DNA of 44,628 nt from Asparagopsis taxiformis. Taxonomy: Eukaryota > Rhodophyta > Florideophyceae > Bonnemaisoniales > Bonnemaisoniaceae. Under the pieces are notes generated by a model. It made no database searches. It saw only the letters and a list, made by a program, of their open reading frames with translations, and had not been told where the DNA came from. The DNA lies in the NCBI GenBank assembly GCA_030407315.1, contig JALQPE010000818.1:1-44628 (forward strand), given 5' to 3'. The position numbers were made by a program, and so were the translations under genes. Positions 11,733 through 22,654 of this stretch are shown here, piece after piece. Every line of letters begins with the position of its first letter. Within the stretch, counting starts at the first letter, position 1.

Positions 11733-12215
11733 ACTGTCCTGGGCAGTACCTGGAGACAGTGATTTTCACTGTCCTGGGCAGTACCTGGAGACAGTGATTT
11801 TCATTGTCCTGGGCAGCACCTGTAGACAGTATTTCGTGCTGCCCTGGGCAGTACCTGTAGACAGTATTTCGTGCTGCCCTGGGCAGAACCTGTAGACAGT
11901 ACTTTGTGCTGCCCTGGGCAGCACCTGTAGACAGTACTTTGTGCTGCCCTGGGCAGCACCTGTAGACAGTATTTCGTGCTTCCCTGGGCAGCACCTGTAG
12001 ACAGTATTTCGTGCTTCCCTGGGCAGCACCTAGAGACAGTATTTCGTGCTGCCCTGGGCAGCACCTGGAGACAGTATTTCGTGCTGCCCTGGGCAGCACC
12101 TAGAGACAGTATTTCGTGCTGCCCTGGGCAGCACCTGGAGACAGTATTTCGTGCTGCCCTGGGCAGCACCTGGAGACAGTATTTCGTGCTGCCCTGGGCA
12201 GCACCTGGAGACAGT
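11733..12215. repeat. 35-bp tandem satellite, about 14 units, each with a 19-bp palindrome
   Basis: The unit runs GTAGACAGTATTTCGTGC then TGCCCTGGGCAGCACCT (35 bp). Within it GTGCTGCCC-T-GGGCAGCAC is an inverted repeat with 9-bp arms and a 1-bp centre. Early units (11751-11810) carry GTGATTTTCACTGTCC variants; later ones are nearly identical, as expected of recent homogenisation. Since 35 is not a multiple of 3, all frames stay open on both strands and give spurious ORFs. Confidence 0.95.
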
Positions 12216-12917
12216 AAAAGTAGTGTCCTGATATAGTAAAATTCGGTGTCTGGGAGTGGTGGATGAGATGGAGCGTCACGCTGTCGTGGGCATCTTTCTG
12301 GGGTAGAGGAAGGCAGTTCTAGCGCTATGAGGATGGGGCATGGACGGTATTCATATGGGAATGGACAGAATAGTACGGCGAGGAATTTTTATTTCGTAGT
12401 GACTATGAGCTAGCGAGAGGTATACGCGGTAGGATAGGTAGCAATCTAAGAGGGTGCGATATGGGAAGCTTCACTCTGGATTTGTTTATTTGCGCAGGCT
12501 ACATTGCGAATAAACAATCCCTATGTTAAAAATGCTACTACAACTAACACTATTCCGACGAGTAAAACTAAAACTACTAGAAAAGTCTACAAATCTATCA
12601 ACTGATTGAGCTGCATGAATAAGCTAGGAAATGAAGAGAAGAAGAAAAAATGATGTAGAGAAAGGAAACAAGTTAGTGACGTTGAATTGGAGAGGGAAAT
12701 TGATGGTGATTAGGAGACTAACGTACCTTAACAAATACCATTGCATCCCAAATTGAGATATGTACTCACAGGCAGAAAAGAAAAGTAGTGGAGAAGTGGT
12801 AAGAGAGAAAGATAAATGAAAGTAGAAGTGGAACACTCACCGACTGGAAACCTGAGAAAGAGAAAACAAATAGAAAACTGGGTTAGTGGCGTGAGTTGTG
12901 GAAACGTACCATCATGG
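12216..12917. other. Gene-free interval
   Basis: This AT-rich spacer lies between the satellite and the foldback element. The first 30 bp still show decayed satellite sequence. No coding or structural signal is seen after that. Confidence 0.6.
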
Positions 12918-13058
12918 TTCATATCCGTCGGAGACAAAGCAACAACTTTGGCCTTGGAAGCCGTATTGATGATCTAAAACTTACGCTTTGGAAGCAGTTT
13001 AGATGATCTATACGGCTTCCACGGCCAGGGTTGTTGCTTTGTTTCCGACGGATATGAA
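12918..13058. mobile_element. 141-bp foldback (MITE-like) element
   Basis: The ends TTCATATCCGTCGG and CCGACGGATATGAA are exact complements. The arms stay paired for roughly 55 bp (ACAAAGCAACAAC, GGAAGCCGTAT, GATGATCT and complements) around a short centre. The size and near-complete self-complementarity are typical of a foldback MITE. No clear target-site duplication is seen. Confidence 0.85.
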
Positions 13059-14017
13059 GATGGAAACAGGGATTTCCAGAATCTGTTGTTTAAGTAGCAC
13101 TCTGCGGGCGGAAATGACGTGTAGGAGAACAATAGAGGGATGAGTTTGAAACGGAGCGGTGCGATGGGAGGCCCAGAAAAACGATACCTAGGGTGCGAAT
13201 TACGCTTTGAAGCACATGACCTGGCAGAACAGGCGCAAAATTATTGTATCTTCTACCGCCTTCTCTAGTCTATAATGACGTCATCACTACAGAAATATAG
13301 GAAAAACAATAGCATATGGGGCCTACTGGAAAGGGGGAGGAGAGGAGTAGGAAAAATGGCGCACTTTCCTGGACGAGGAGTCCGCGCTTCCAGTGATGAT
13401 TTGGACGGTATATATCGATGACGTCATTGCATGCTCTGAGCACACTTGGCAGGCAGTCAAAGCGGGCCACGTGGATGTGGGCGGCTAGGAAACAGCAGTG
13501 TGGGAGAAATTTTATAATTTTCATGTTGCAAGCGAGCAGTGAATCTGCATTGCAATATATAAATTTATGCTAATTTAAGATATCACACCGAGTACGATTC
13601 AACGAGAGATTGTGCTTTCAACTTGTAAATAGGGCCGAAAATGGTAGAGTATACGAGTAGGAAGTACGTGTATGAGAAAATCAGATTCAGTATTAGTGCC
13701 TAGAGCATCACTGCGAAATAAACGGCCGTTTTCCGGAAATGGATACATCTTGGCTGGGTTTGTGGTTAGGGGATGCGATACAAGATAGCAAAACGATGTT
13801 GAGTCCGGATGAAATAGCAATCAATGTGCATAAAGCAATGAGCATAGGGCAAAGCATTGTGGTGAACCAGTTCATTGGATCGAATGAAAGCCTGGAAAGG
13901 TTTCGTAACGGTTAAAAGTAGTAGTACTGTATTGAGATAGTAGTCATGTCATAGAAGTTTAGAGTTGTATTCTATGCAACAAAACTGAGCGAAGAAGAAA
14001 AGAACAAAAACATCAAG
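13059..14017. other. Gene-free interval before the second transposase
   Basis: No supported ORF or repeat is seen. The last 100 bp, ending AACATCAAG just before ATG 14018, should hold the 5' leader and promoter of the transposase gene. No clear TATA box stands out. Confidence 0.5.
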
Positions 14018-17000
14018 ATGGCTCCGAGACGGACTCCTATTCGAAAGAAAACCACAAGTCGTAGGACAAAGGCGAGATTCGATTCACTCAATGTGGCCAG
14101 TCCCAGTAAACAGCTTCCTGGGAAACTGCAGGGAGAAATCCGCAGCAGTGATGCAGCCTGCATGAACAAAGAAATCCCGAGAGGTAATGAGCTACGACGT
14201 GAGTGTACCACAGATGACCTATTGGAGTCCCCAATCCCTATGGGTGACACAATAGAAGGTTGTATTGATGTGTACAGCAACAACGATGAAGCTGGAAGTG
14301 ACATCTACGTAGCATCGAGCACGCTAATGGAATCGGAAGAAGCAACCGGACGAGGTTCTGATTCCATTTCAACTGGAGGCCCGATAGACCGAAATGCTGG
14401 GGATGAAGCATGTGGTGATTTCAAGGCATTACTACAATGGCCTGCGATGTATGGGGCTCTTCAGCTGAGTGGAACTCAAAGAATGACAAGAGCCCACTAT
14501 GGAGGTACCCTGTTCGGAATGAATTTCCGCAGAGATCCAAGTGAGCACGTCCCGTCGGACTCTGTGATGCGACAGAAGATACTACCATTCTTGAGGAAAC
14601 ACTGCTATGCAAAGAGCTGTGACATCGAGTTTCCGATAGACCTTCGAAAGAGCGGAGCAAGAGCTGCAAAGCATCGAGGTGCAGTAGGAACCCGTGGAAC
14701 AACAGATGACAGAGACAATTGTGGAGGAATGGCGAAAGTTCGTATTGTACTCCCAAGCACATGGGCTCTGAAAGATGTCCAGACTCGACCAATCTTTGAA
14801 GCATTCCGCAGTGATGCGAACAATCGAAGCTCGGAAGGAGAAAAATCAACCGCAGAGTGCAGCATTGAAGATTCGTTCATTGCAAAGTGCAGGAGGGGTG
14901 TTTTGAGCGACCCATTCGTTCGCACAGCAGTTGTTCCCATTGACAGCGATGGGAAAAAGGGTTTGAAGCACATTTATGTACCTGATGGAACAGCAATTCG
15001 AATCCGATGTCATCCAAGAGCTCGTCAGGTTGCCGTCATCGAAAGAGCAAAAGGGTTCAGGAAGAATGACAGAGATGGTGGGAAACCGAAGAGGAGAAGA
15101 GTGGCGGTTACGTCGTTGTGGGAACTTCATGCTAGGACCATAGTTACCTATGAGGCTCGACACGACGGTGAGCATGATGTGCATGTCGAAAAATATCTGC
15201 AGCCGCGAATGTCACATCTATTGGAATGGGAGAGGCAGCATGCTCTGCGAGCGATATCGCAATGTGTAATCGGAGCAGGAGCCAAGGGAAAAGGAACACG
15301 AGCTGGGGACGTGATAACCGTTCTATTACCAATTGGAATGGAAGAGGGTGATATTGTTCCACACGTCGTATTGGTGAACAGGTATTTGAAAGAGCAGGTC
15401 GGAGAAGCATCCACCATGTTACTTTGCTTTTCACCGGGCGCGAGCTTTGCTGAAGCCAGAAACCCGCCCGATAGACTAGGAAGCCCCAAATATGAAGAAA
15501 TTAGTGTTTCAGGGGTGTTCTCGGATGGTTTCGGAGACCACAGGTCGCAATGGCACCCAGCGTCTCCGCGAGAAGATGCACCATGTTGGGGAAAGCTGGA
15601 GGATGGTCGAAACTACTTTGTTTACCGATTTCTCCTTTACACGGATGACTTTGAACCATTCACAAGCAGGAAGGGAAGTTTTGGTGGATGCTATATGTTA
15701 CCTCTCAATCTACCGCCTCGGAAAAGGGGAAGCTACCAAGCGGTTCGAGTGATTGGTTTGCCACCTCCGGGAGTGTCCACAAATTGTGTATTGCGATATA
15801 TCGTTCAAGATATAGTGCGAGGAAGCACAGAGTGTTTCCCAACGAAAAATGCAGAGGGAGAAGATGTTGTGGTATTTCTAGACCCAGTGGGGAGCATTGG
15901 AGACTATCCTGCAGTTTCACATACCCTGGATGTTCTTGGACACACATCAAACTCTCCGTGCCACATCTGCAGTTTCCGCAAATATGACCTGAGCAGTACT
16001 GGTGGCACGAAGAATGCATACACTTCGGTAGTGAACGGGCAAACATCGACGCATGCCAGGAGCAAGTATCGGAATGCATCGACACGTAAGGATGCCACAG
16101 AAACCCAGCTTCGCACTCTCGGACTGGCTGCAGAAGAAGGGGAAGATTTACCATTTCATGTCCTGAGCACTTCCTTGGAAGCAGTGCAGGAAGAAGTACC
16201 GAAGACGGAAAACGGAGTTTCAGTTGTCCCAGCAATTTTTGACCCGTACCGTTCCGCAGTGATAGCACCTGACCATCTATTGTCTGGACTGGCACAAGAT
16301 GTACTGAACGCTTGTATTTCAGCTGCCAGCCCACGAATTCGAGAGGTAGCTGAATTGCAAATTCTGGGCGCTCTGAAGAAGTTCAGGATGGGAAGGCAGA
16401 ACCGTTTGTTTGGAACCAACAATCTGCTTTCCATGAACATGAGTGACATATTCAGTGTGCTGCTGATAGCACCTATGGCATTCGAAAACGCAGCTCGAAT
16501 GATGGATGGGAAAGGGGAAGGTCATCGTGAAAAATTTGATGGGGCCGTCAAACTAGTAGTGATGTTTCAGAAGCTGGTTTCGTGTATTAGTTTCATGCCC
16601 GTATGATAGAAAGACGGTCCACTTGAAGTAGAGACCGCTGACGGAGAAGGTGGCAGGAATGAATACATTCTGGGAAGGACTGTAGACTACGTGGAGACGT
16701 TGAATGAGTATTGTCGGAAAGTGAAGGGAGCAGGAGCACATTTGGACAAGCGTAATGTTCATCGTCTTGTCGAGTTTTGTGTTCATACGCTTCCTGCCTA
16801 CGGCTCTGTGAAGCACTTGCAGGAGCTTATATTCGAACGGATGCATCAGCCGCTGAAGAAAGGTGTGAGAATGTCCAATCACCAAAGCGAACAGCTTTCA
16901 GCGCTGGAATTAGTTCTTGCGGATGACTGGCAGACGAGAGTGGCCATTGTTTTGCGCGAAATTGGCATGGAGCCACAACATTGGTCCTCGTCCGAATGCT

Positions 17001-17527
17001 CTCAAATGGTCAACGTTCTTTCACAGGAGCTAGGGAGAGAAATAGATGTGGAAGACGAGGTAGTGAAAAACTGCTTCCAGGAACCGGCTCTCCAGCTTCT
17101 CTCCCAGCGTCGAGGAAAGATATTGTCGGCGGATGGTGAAATTGTGACGTGGAGAGGGCATGGAGGTATATCTATTGACGAGGTCAAGGAGTACATGAAT
17201 GGAAAATGTGATATGGCAGAGGGTGCTGTAGGTGTTTTCAAACGGTTCTTTACCGAAAGGTACGGAAGCGGAACAAGCGGGTGTGGAAAGTATGCCGAAT
17301 GGGTGAGAAGAGTTTCTAGAAGCACTACGACAGAGTGGGGAAGGAAAACAGTGCAGAGGTCTGGCTCTCTAGAATCAGGAGCTATCATCCATGCTGTTTG
17401 CCCTGAACAGATGAAATGTGAGGATGGTGCAACTTCACAAGCGATTCTGTACCCGGCGTCTCGTCTCACATCAGAGATAATGCGGGGAAGAATTAATTAT
17501 GAACCGCGGTTTTTTTTATTGTTCTAG
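14018..17527 (+). pseudogene. Second KDZ/CACTA-like DDE transposase, interrupted by TGA-TAG
   Basis: ATG 14018 opens an 862-codon frame with a basic N-terminus (residues 1-20). The core has FLLYTDDFEPF (D543/D544), GGCYMLPLNLP, GLPPPGVSTN, GSIGDYPAVSHTL (D629) and CHIC (648-651). This order (first Asp, second Asp, then a CxxC finger) is typical of the group. Two adjacent stops (TGA 16604, TAG 16607) follow. The same frame then stays open to 17527 and carries HTLPAYGSVKHLQELIFERM, with the likely third acidic residue (codon near 16835) and the E..H...K pattern. The shortened product therefore lacks part of the catalytic triad. Stop suppression, a tiny sequence error or real decay are all possible. 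It is only loosely similar to the transposase at 4711-7748 and starts without a zinc finger. Satellite fields at 9-12 kb may be its subterminal repeats. Confidence 0.8.
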
Positions 17528-17595
17528 CCTTCTTTATCCTGAGGAACGAGAGTGCGAGAGATGAGCAAGGTACAGCTTATGGAGTTTGCCTGGGT

Positions 17596-17823
17596 TTGCA
17601 AAAAACTGATGAAGGAGTGTTCAAGGTCGAAGAGAGGCGACGAACAGTAATTGTGGAGATGAGTGAGGGAGTCACTGAGGTGTTTGGTATGCACTATTGC
17701 AATGGGAGTGTATGCGAATATGATGAGAACATGAGGGAGGTAAGGCACGGACCCGGACTGCTGGAGGGTGGAGAGATATATGCACTATGTAGGCGAGACG
17801 GATTTCCACCGAGGGCTGCATGA
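17596..17823 (+). CDS. Small hypothetical ORF, 75 codons
   Basis: This short ORF lies 70 bp after the transposase stop, on the same strand and in another frame. Its composition looks coding (VFKVEERRRTVIVEMSEGV, GPGLLEGGEIYALC). An AATAAA follows at about 17836. It could be a displaced 3' piece of the transposase gene or chance. No family recognised. Confidence 0.25.
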   Translation: MQKTDEGVFKVEERRRTVIVEMSEGVTEVFGMHYCNGSVCEYDENMREVRHGPGLLEGGEIYALCRRDGFPPRAA

Positions 17824-17943
17824 TTTTTAGGGAAGAATAAAATGAATAACCAGATGCATCACATATGAATTGTACACTCTAGGGCGTTGGTGGATTGGTG
17901 CGAAGTAGTGGGGAGAGGATCTGAGAGGATGGAGGGAGGTATG

Positions 17944-18335
17944 CTTACAGCAAAGTCATCGTTACGATGATTTTGCTGTAAGAAAACGTTTCCATTACAG
18001 TGGCCAAGAATTTTTTACCGGGTAAAAAAATCGTGGCAGCTGTAATGATTTGCTGTAAGGAACCGTTTCCTTGCAGTGGCCGAAGAATTTTTTACCCGGT
18101 AAAAAATCAGCAAGAAATTTTACCGGGTAAAAGAATTGTGGCCGCTGTAATGATTTGCTTTCTTACAGCAAAGTCATCGTTACGATGACTTTTCTGTAAG
18201 AAAACGTTTCATTATAGCGGCCACAATTTTTTACCCGGTAAAGAAATCATGGCTGCTGTAATGTTTTCTTTTCTTACAGCAAAGTCATCGTAACGATGAC
18301 TTTGCTGTAAGAAAACGTTTCATTACAGCAAATTC
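17944..18335. repeat. Palindromic array 1 (left of split ParB-like/dioxygenase gene)
   Basis: Two palindromes alternate. P1 is 39 bp, with arms CTTACAGCAAAGTCATCG meeting their complement around a central TA step (copies at 17944, 18162 and 18273). P2 has CATTACAG(C/T)GGCCA and its complement around TTTACC(C/G)GGTAAA. A P1 copy seems to be deleted near 18050, leaving TGCTGTAAGGAACC. The segment 18050-18320 is nearly identical, in the same orientation, to 37830-38085 of array 4. The outer GTTTACC end sequences seen in arrays 2-4 are missing here. Possible roles are binding sites for the ParB-like proteins, or element ends. Confidence 0.95.
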
Positions 18336-19010
18336 ATCGATTGTTAAGGTTAAGTAACCAACTTTAGGATGTCCAGAGGACCTGCTCGTTGTAAGGAATA
18401 AGGAATATTGATCAACTGACGAAGAGGAAGCATTTTGAATCGACTAGGGTAGGAACGCAATGAGATTTGGTATGCAAGAAAACTGAATCGCAGTAGTGAA
18501 TAGGTAGTTGAAATGAATTCATATTGATGTTCTTTGGTGTATTGTCCATTGGAGCACATTGAAAACCATTTATATGATCACCGTTTAAATAGTCTATGAA
18601 TCCTCTGCAGCCGAGTACGCCAATAGGAAGAAATTCAAGCAGTGGCCTGCACGGGAACCGTTCATTTGTGAGTAGCAAAAGTTAGTGTAGAAATGAATTT
18701 TTCAGACTTGTAGGAGAGGTGGATCGTAGTAAATGTATAAAACTCACGTAGAATCGATTGATAGGAATCAATGGTACGGAAGAAGAAGCGAGGTGGAGAG
18801 TGTGGATGAAATAGGTTGTTGGAATATGAATGATAATTGACGTGGTGAGGTAAACGGGTTCGATTGCATTATATGCGCTAGAGGTACATACTATTAGGTG
18901 TAGATTGATGGAAAGGGCCAAACGCTTTGTGGAGGTATCAGGATCAGGTAGAGTCAGAGGTGCTGAGCGGGTGCAGCGTAAGGTTCATCAGGACTGAACG
19001 TAGGTAGGGA
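18336..19010. other. Gene-free interval upstream of the ParB-like gene
   Basis: No supported ORF. The stretch separates array 1 from ATG 19011 and presumably holds the promoter and leader. The corresponding gap after array 3 is about 200 bp to a possible ATG at 33638, or 540 bp to the ATG at 33972. Confidence 0.5.
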
Positions 19011-19836
19011 ATGTCTTGTCCGGACAGTATAAGAGAGGAAGCTGAGAGACGGGAAGCGCACTCGGAGGTACCACAATTGTGGATTTCATCGTCTACACAA
19101 CATTTGAACAGAGAACCGATTGAACGAACTGAGATTGCAGGGATTACAATGGGAGACAATAGTATCATGAATACTACAGCGGAGAAGAGCAATTCTCCTT
19201 CTGCTGAAGAGAAAAGCATCACTATTGCTCAGTACAGCTCTTCTAAAGTGCAAGTTGATCCTCGCAAAGTGAAATTTCCGACAGTGACCTCCCGTTTGGT
19301 GCGACCGGGTCGTGTAAACGAAATGGCCAGCATTTTCATGGATAGAGGTTTCTCTACCACTGGAACTATGATTACAGTCTGCAAAATGGAAGATAACGAA
19401 GGAGACGAGTTTTACTGCATCGATGGCTCTCATCGCATAGCTGCTCTGCAACTATGCCTGGAGAAGTACTCAGGAAAGAACAGGGATTCCTTGGAATTGG
19501 TTTGGGTACAACAGTTGATTGCGCCGAACGGGCGTCTAATTTTCGATGCGCTGGAGGTTCTGAAACTGTCTCTCGAAGCCAATATACAAACTCACGATGT
19601 CGCTTCTGTGAGCATTGCCGACAATGTCTGTGCGGTCATAGAGTTTCTCAGGTTTTCCAACCAGATGGATCTTCCTGTTGTCCGGCTTATTCCTATTCTG
19701 AAAGAAGTGAGCTATATTCTGCCGTCCGACAGGAACCGTTCGGAGAACTCGTATAGGCAGTACATCAACATTGCGAAGGGGTTCAATCGCACAGACAGCG
19801 TTGCTTTCGTGTACTGGAGCTCTATCCCTAGCGTTT
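19011..19836 (+). pseudogene. ParB-like N-terminal half of a ParB-2OG dioxygenase gene, cut by a transposon
   Basis: ATG 19011 opens 275 codons of element-free sequence. Residues 1-75 are polar and probably disordered. Residues 88-150 match the ParB-like/sulfiredoxin fold pattern: SRLVRPGRVNEM, then YCIDGSHRIAALQL with the DGSHR box at 138-142. A helical segment follows (THDVASVSIADNVCAVIEF, 194-212; YRQYINIAKGF; VYWSSIP). These features line up with 33972-34877. At 19837 the frame enters the terminal inverted repeat of the 9.8-kb transposon and stops at 19880. The rest of the gene resumes at 29655. ParB-like domains bind DNA and nucleotides in bacteria (CTP in ParB itself). Here the GERR box of classical ParB is replaced by DGSHR, as in many ParB-like phage proteins, so CTP use is uncertain. 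Confidence 0.8.
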
Positions 19837-19870
19837 CGTCTGTGTTTTCGGAAGTGGACGCGGACGTCCA
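19837..19870 (+). repeat. Left terminal inverted repeat of the 9.8-kb transposon
   Basis: Contains GGACGCGGACGTCCA followed, after four bases, by CTCTAGTAC. It pairs with 29621-29654 with two mismatches. Confidence 0.9.
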
Positions 19871-19970
19871 GTCTCTCTAGTACGGGTCCTAGTCGGCCCC
19901 GAGATTTACTAGAACAAATGAACGTCCGCGTCCAAAAAAAAATAAAAATTTTTTGGATGCGGACGTCCAC

Positions 19971-20099
19971 TTTCTCTAGTACATATGGCGGAATACTAGG
20001 ACCCGACATCCACTTTCTCTAGTACATATGGCGGAATACTAGGACCCGACATCCACTTTCTCTAGTACGTTTGGCGGAATACTAGGACCCGACATCCAG
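19971..20099 (+). repeat. 43-bp tandem repeat, three units
   Basis: Units begin TTTCTCTAGTACATATGGCG at 19971, 20014 and 20057, and each ends in a CGACATCCAC box. They extend the terminal GGACGTCC/CTCTAGTAC pattern and probably are subterminal binding repeats of the transposon. Confidence 0.9.
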
Positions 20100-20222
20100 T
20101 ATACAATATATCAGCGAAAACCGGGAGGGAAGAAATTACAGCGGATGGTAAATTCAGGGCCCATATCGGACCGTATTTTATTCTCTCATTTAGGAAACTG
20201 CTCGTATACAATACGTCTCTCT

Positions 20223-20354
20223 AGAATAGGGAATACATATCTGGTCAGAATAGGAAATAAATACCCGGTTAGAATAGGAAATACGTATCCAGCCAGAATA
20301 CGGAATATGTATCCAGCCAGAATACGAAATACGTATCCAGCCAGAATATGAAAT
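20223..20354 (+). repeat. 24-bp tandem repeat, about 5.5 units
   Basis: Units starting AGAATA(G/C)G(A)AATA occur at 20223, 20247, 20271, 20295, 20319 and 20343, with GTATCCAGCC in the later ones. The period is a multiple of three, which creates a spurious 8-residue repeat ORF on the reverse strand. Confidence 0.9.
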
Positions 20355-20689
20355 ACCTGTCAGCATATCGTCGATCACCCATCTTCCTCACTATCGCGTT
20401 CTCCCTACCATCCGAACGCCATGCACCACCATTTGCACATACTTCAAGAACCCTCACGACCTTGATTACAAAAAATCCGCTCCTTCCCAATTCCATCCCG
20501 CTTTCCTCGACACCACCCCAGCCCATTAAATCATCAAGACATCAAACACGAACATTGTCAGCAAAATCTTACACCACTTCAAACGCACTCTCACTTCTAT
20601 CGTATGCCCGAAAATATACACATACCAGAAACGCCTCACAGCTTCATTCCCCATCTTCCTAGATCCCTTCTTCACTCTCCTGGAGTCCT

Positions 20690-22640
20690 GCCGTTCCTGT
20701 TTCACCACTCCTGCATCACATACAAAACATCAACCTCAACAGTCAGATTGAAAAGCAACGCTTACCACGCCAGATATCCTAGGAAACTCCCTTACTTACC
20801 TCTCATCCATCCTAAACACAATACAAACCATGATCCAAAAACCTTGCAATGAATAATAATCATAGTCAGCAGTCCATATCTTCGCAAAACACATCCTGGC
20901 GCTCAATGAAACTTACCTTCTGTCATCACCATTCCTGCATCACCTGCACAAAATCGAAATCAACAACAACAGTCGGACTCAAAACCCACATGTCCCTCTC
21001 AGCATACTCTCAAAACTTCCGCACTTTCCTTCGCTCGACACAATACGCACCATGACTTGATAAGCTTCCAATGAATAAATATCGCATCAACTGCAATAGT
21101 CAGATTCGAAACAAACACTTCCCTCGATGCATACCCTCAGAACTCACTTACCCTCGTTTCATTCTACACACAATACAGACCAAAAGTCAAAAATCTCACA
21201 ACCAACAAATGAAGTCAACATTCCGCATCTTCGCACCACCGGACTGCGCGCTAAATGCAACTTACCTTCCGTCATCACCATTCCTGCATCACCTACAAAA
21301 AATCGAAATCAACAACAGTCGGACTGAAAACCCATGCTTCCCTCGCTGCATACCCTCAGAACTCACTTACCCTCGTTGTATCCTGCACACAATAGAAACC
21401 ATAAGTCAAAAGTTGTACAAAAAAATGTAGTCAGCATTCCATATCTTCGCGCAACTTAACTAGGCGCTCAATGTAACTTACCTTCCGTCATCACCATTCC
21501 AGAATCACCTACACAAAATCAACATCAACCACAGCAGTCAGACTCAAAACCCACATTCCACTCACTGCACCCCGCAAATGCTCGCCTACCTCCCTTCCAC
21601 CCTTCAGCAAATATGCACCATGAATCACTAAGCTCCCAATAAATAAATATTGCATAAAAGACGACAGACAAATTCAAAACAAACACTTCCCTCGCTTCGT
21701 ACCCTCCGAGGGTGAATCCTGAGTCAGGACGCACTTAACCTCTTCATCTCGTTACATCATACAAACAATACAACCAATAAGTCACAAATCGTGCAACGAA
21801 AAAATGTAGTCAGCATTCCATTTCATCGCGAAACCCGTCTTTAACCTCAATGAAACTTACCTTACTTCATCACTATTCCTGCACCACCTATACAACATCA
21901 AAATGAACCAGAACAGTCAGACTAAAAACCCATGCATCCCTTATTGCACACCCGCGAGACTCACTTACTTACCTGCCTCCCATCGTTCACAACATACAAA
22001 CCATGACTCACGAAGCTTCTAATGAATCAATATCGCATCAACGACAACAGTACGACTCAAAACACACCCTTCCCTCGCTGCATACTCTCCAAACTGCCAT
22101 ACTCACCGTCGTTCTATCCTCTACACCAAAGAAAGGAAACACGGCCAAAGAACCTCAGCCAGTGACGGCGGAGAAGTGGAATTCCACAGGTTAACCTGCG
22201 GCGTCGACTGGACAGCTTTCAACGTCAGCTTAAGTCCTGCTGTGCATACTCCATATCATCGCCGGTATTGAGATTAATAATGGCCCAAGCCATGGTCTCT
22301 GAACTCCCGAATGATGAGATCCGGATCGAGAACATCGAAATGGTATAATCATATATATCACAATCCATTTGCTTCCCTTAAATGATCCCTGTAATATCTA
22401 CTGTAAAGCACAAACTTATTCCATGAAGTTCGCAATTAATATAATTTTATTATTTCAAATGAATTAATTGAAAACCCATCTCCCACGGCGGTCATTCGTC
22501 CTTCCAAGCAAACGTTTCCAGCAAAATGTATGACCTAGCAGTCGGTGATGATTGATCGCTCAGGCACATTCCACCATTGGGCTGCCAGAAGTGAGCACAA
22601 AACTGATACCCACAAAACCACGAGAACATTACAAACGAGG
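20690..22640 (-). repeat. Repeat B, right copy: alternating 130/220-bp minisatellite plus AT-rich leader
   Basis: Eight units marked by GTC(A/G)GA(C/T)T(C)AAAACC..CCCTCGCTGCATACCC-like sequence start near 20741, 20972, 21101, 21317, 21536, 21665, 21916 and 22050. Successive spacings are about 231, 129, 216, 219, 129, 251 and 134 bp, so mostly long and short steps alternate (a higher-order repeat of about 350 bp). The part at 22190-22640 matches 7815-8300 in reverse. Short ORFs in the block are interrupted and follow the repeat, so I call no gene. Confidence 0.85.
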
Positions 22641-22654
22641 TCTCGAACGCACAT

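Noticed and set aside
11626..12236. Several overlapping ORFs on both strands with repeated LPRAARNTV or LPWAAPGDS units
   Set aside because: They are read through the 35-bp satellite; with a period not divisible by three, every frame shows the same repeating peptides. Not genes.
16601..16609. Nine-base GT..AG segment removing the TGA-TAG stops of the second transposase
   Set aside because: Far below any known spliceosomal intron length. An in-frame stop pair is the simpler reading.
17944..18335. CRISPR array
   Set aside because: The spacers are themselves a second palindrome repeated between copies, not unique sequence, and no cas genes are present.
20190..20526. Reverse ORFs with repeated YSGWIRIS units
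   Set aside because: Translation of the 24-bp tandem repeat; the period is a multiple of three so the peptide repeats. No sign of a real gene.
7815..22640. Repeat B copies as the terminal inverted repeats of one 14.8-kb transposon carrying the 14018-17527 transposase
   Set aside because: The right copy lies inside the 9.8-kb element that begins at 19837 and interrupts an unrelated gene, so both copies cannot be ends of one insertion without extra rearrangement. The outer edges also share no clear terminal motif.
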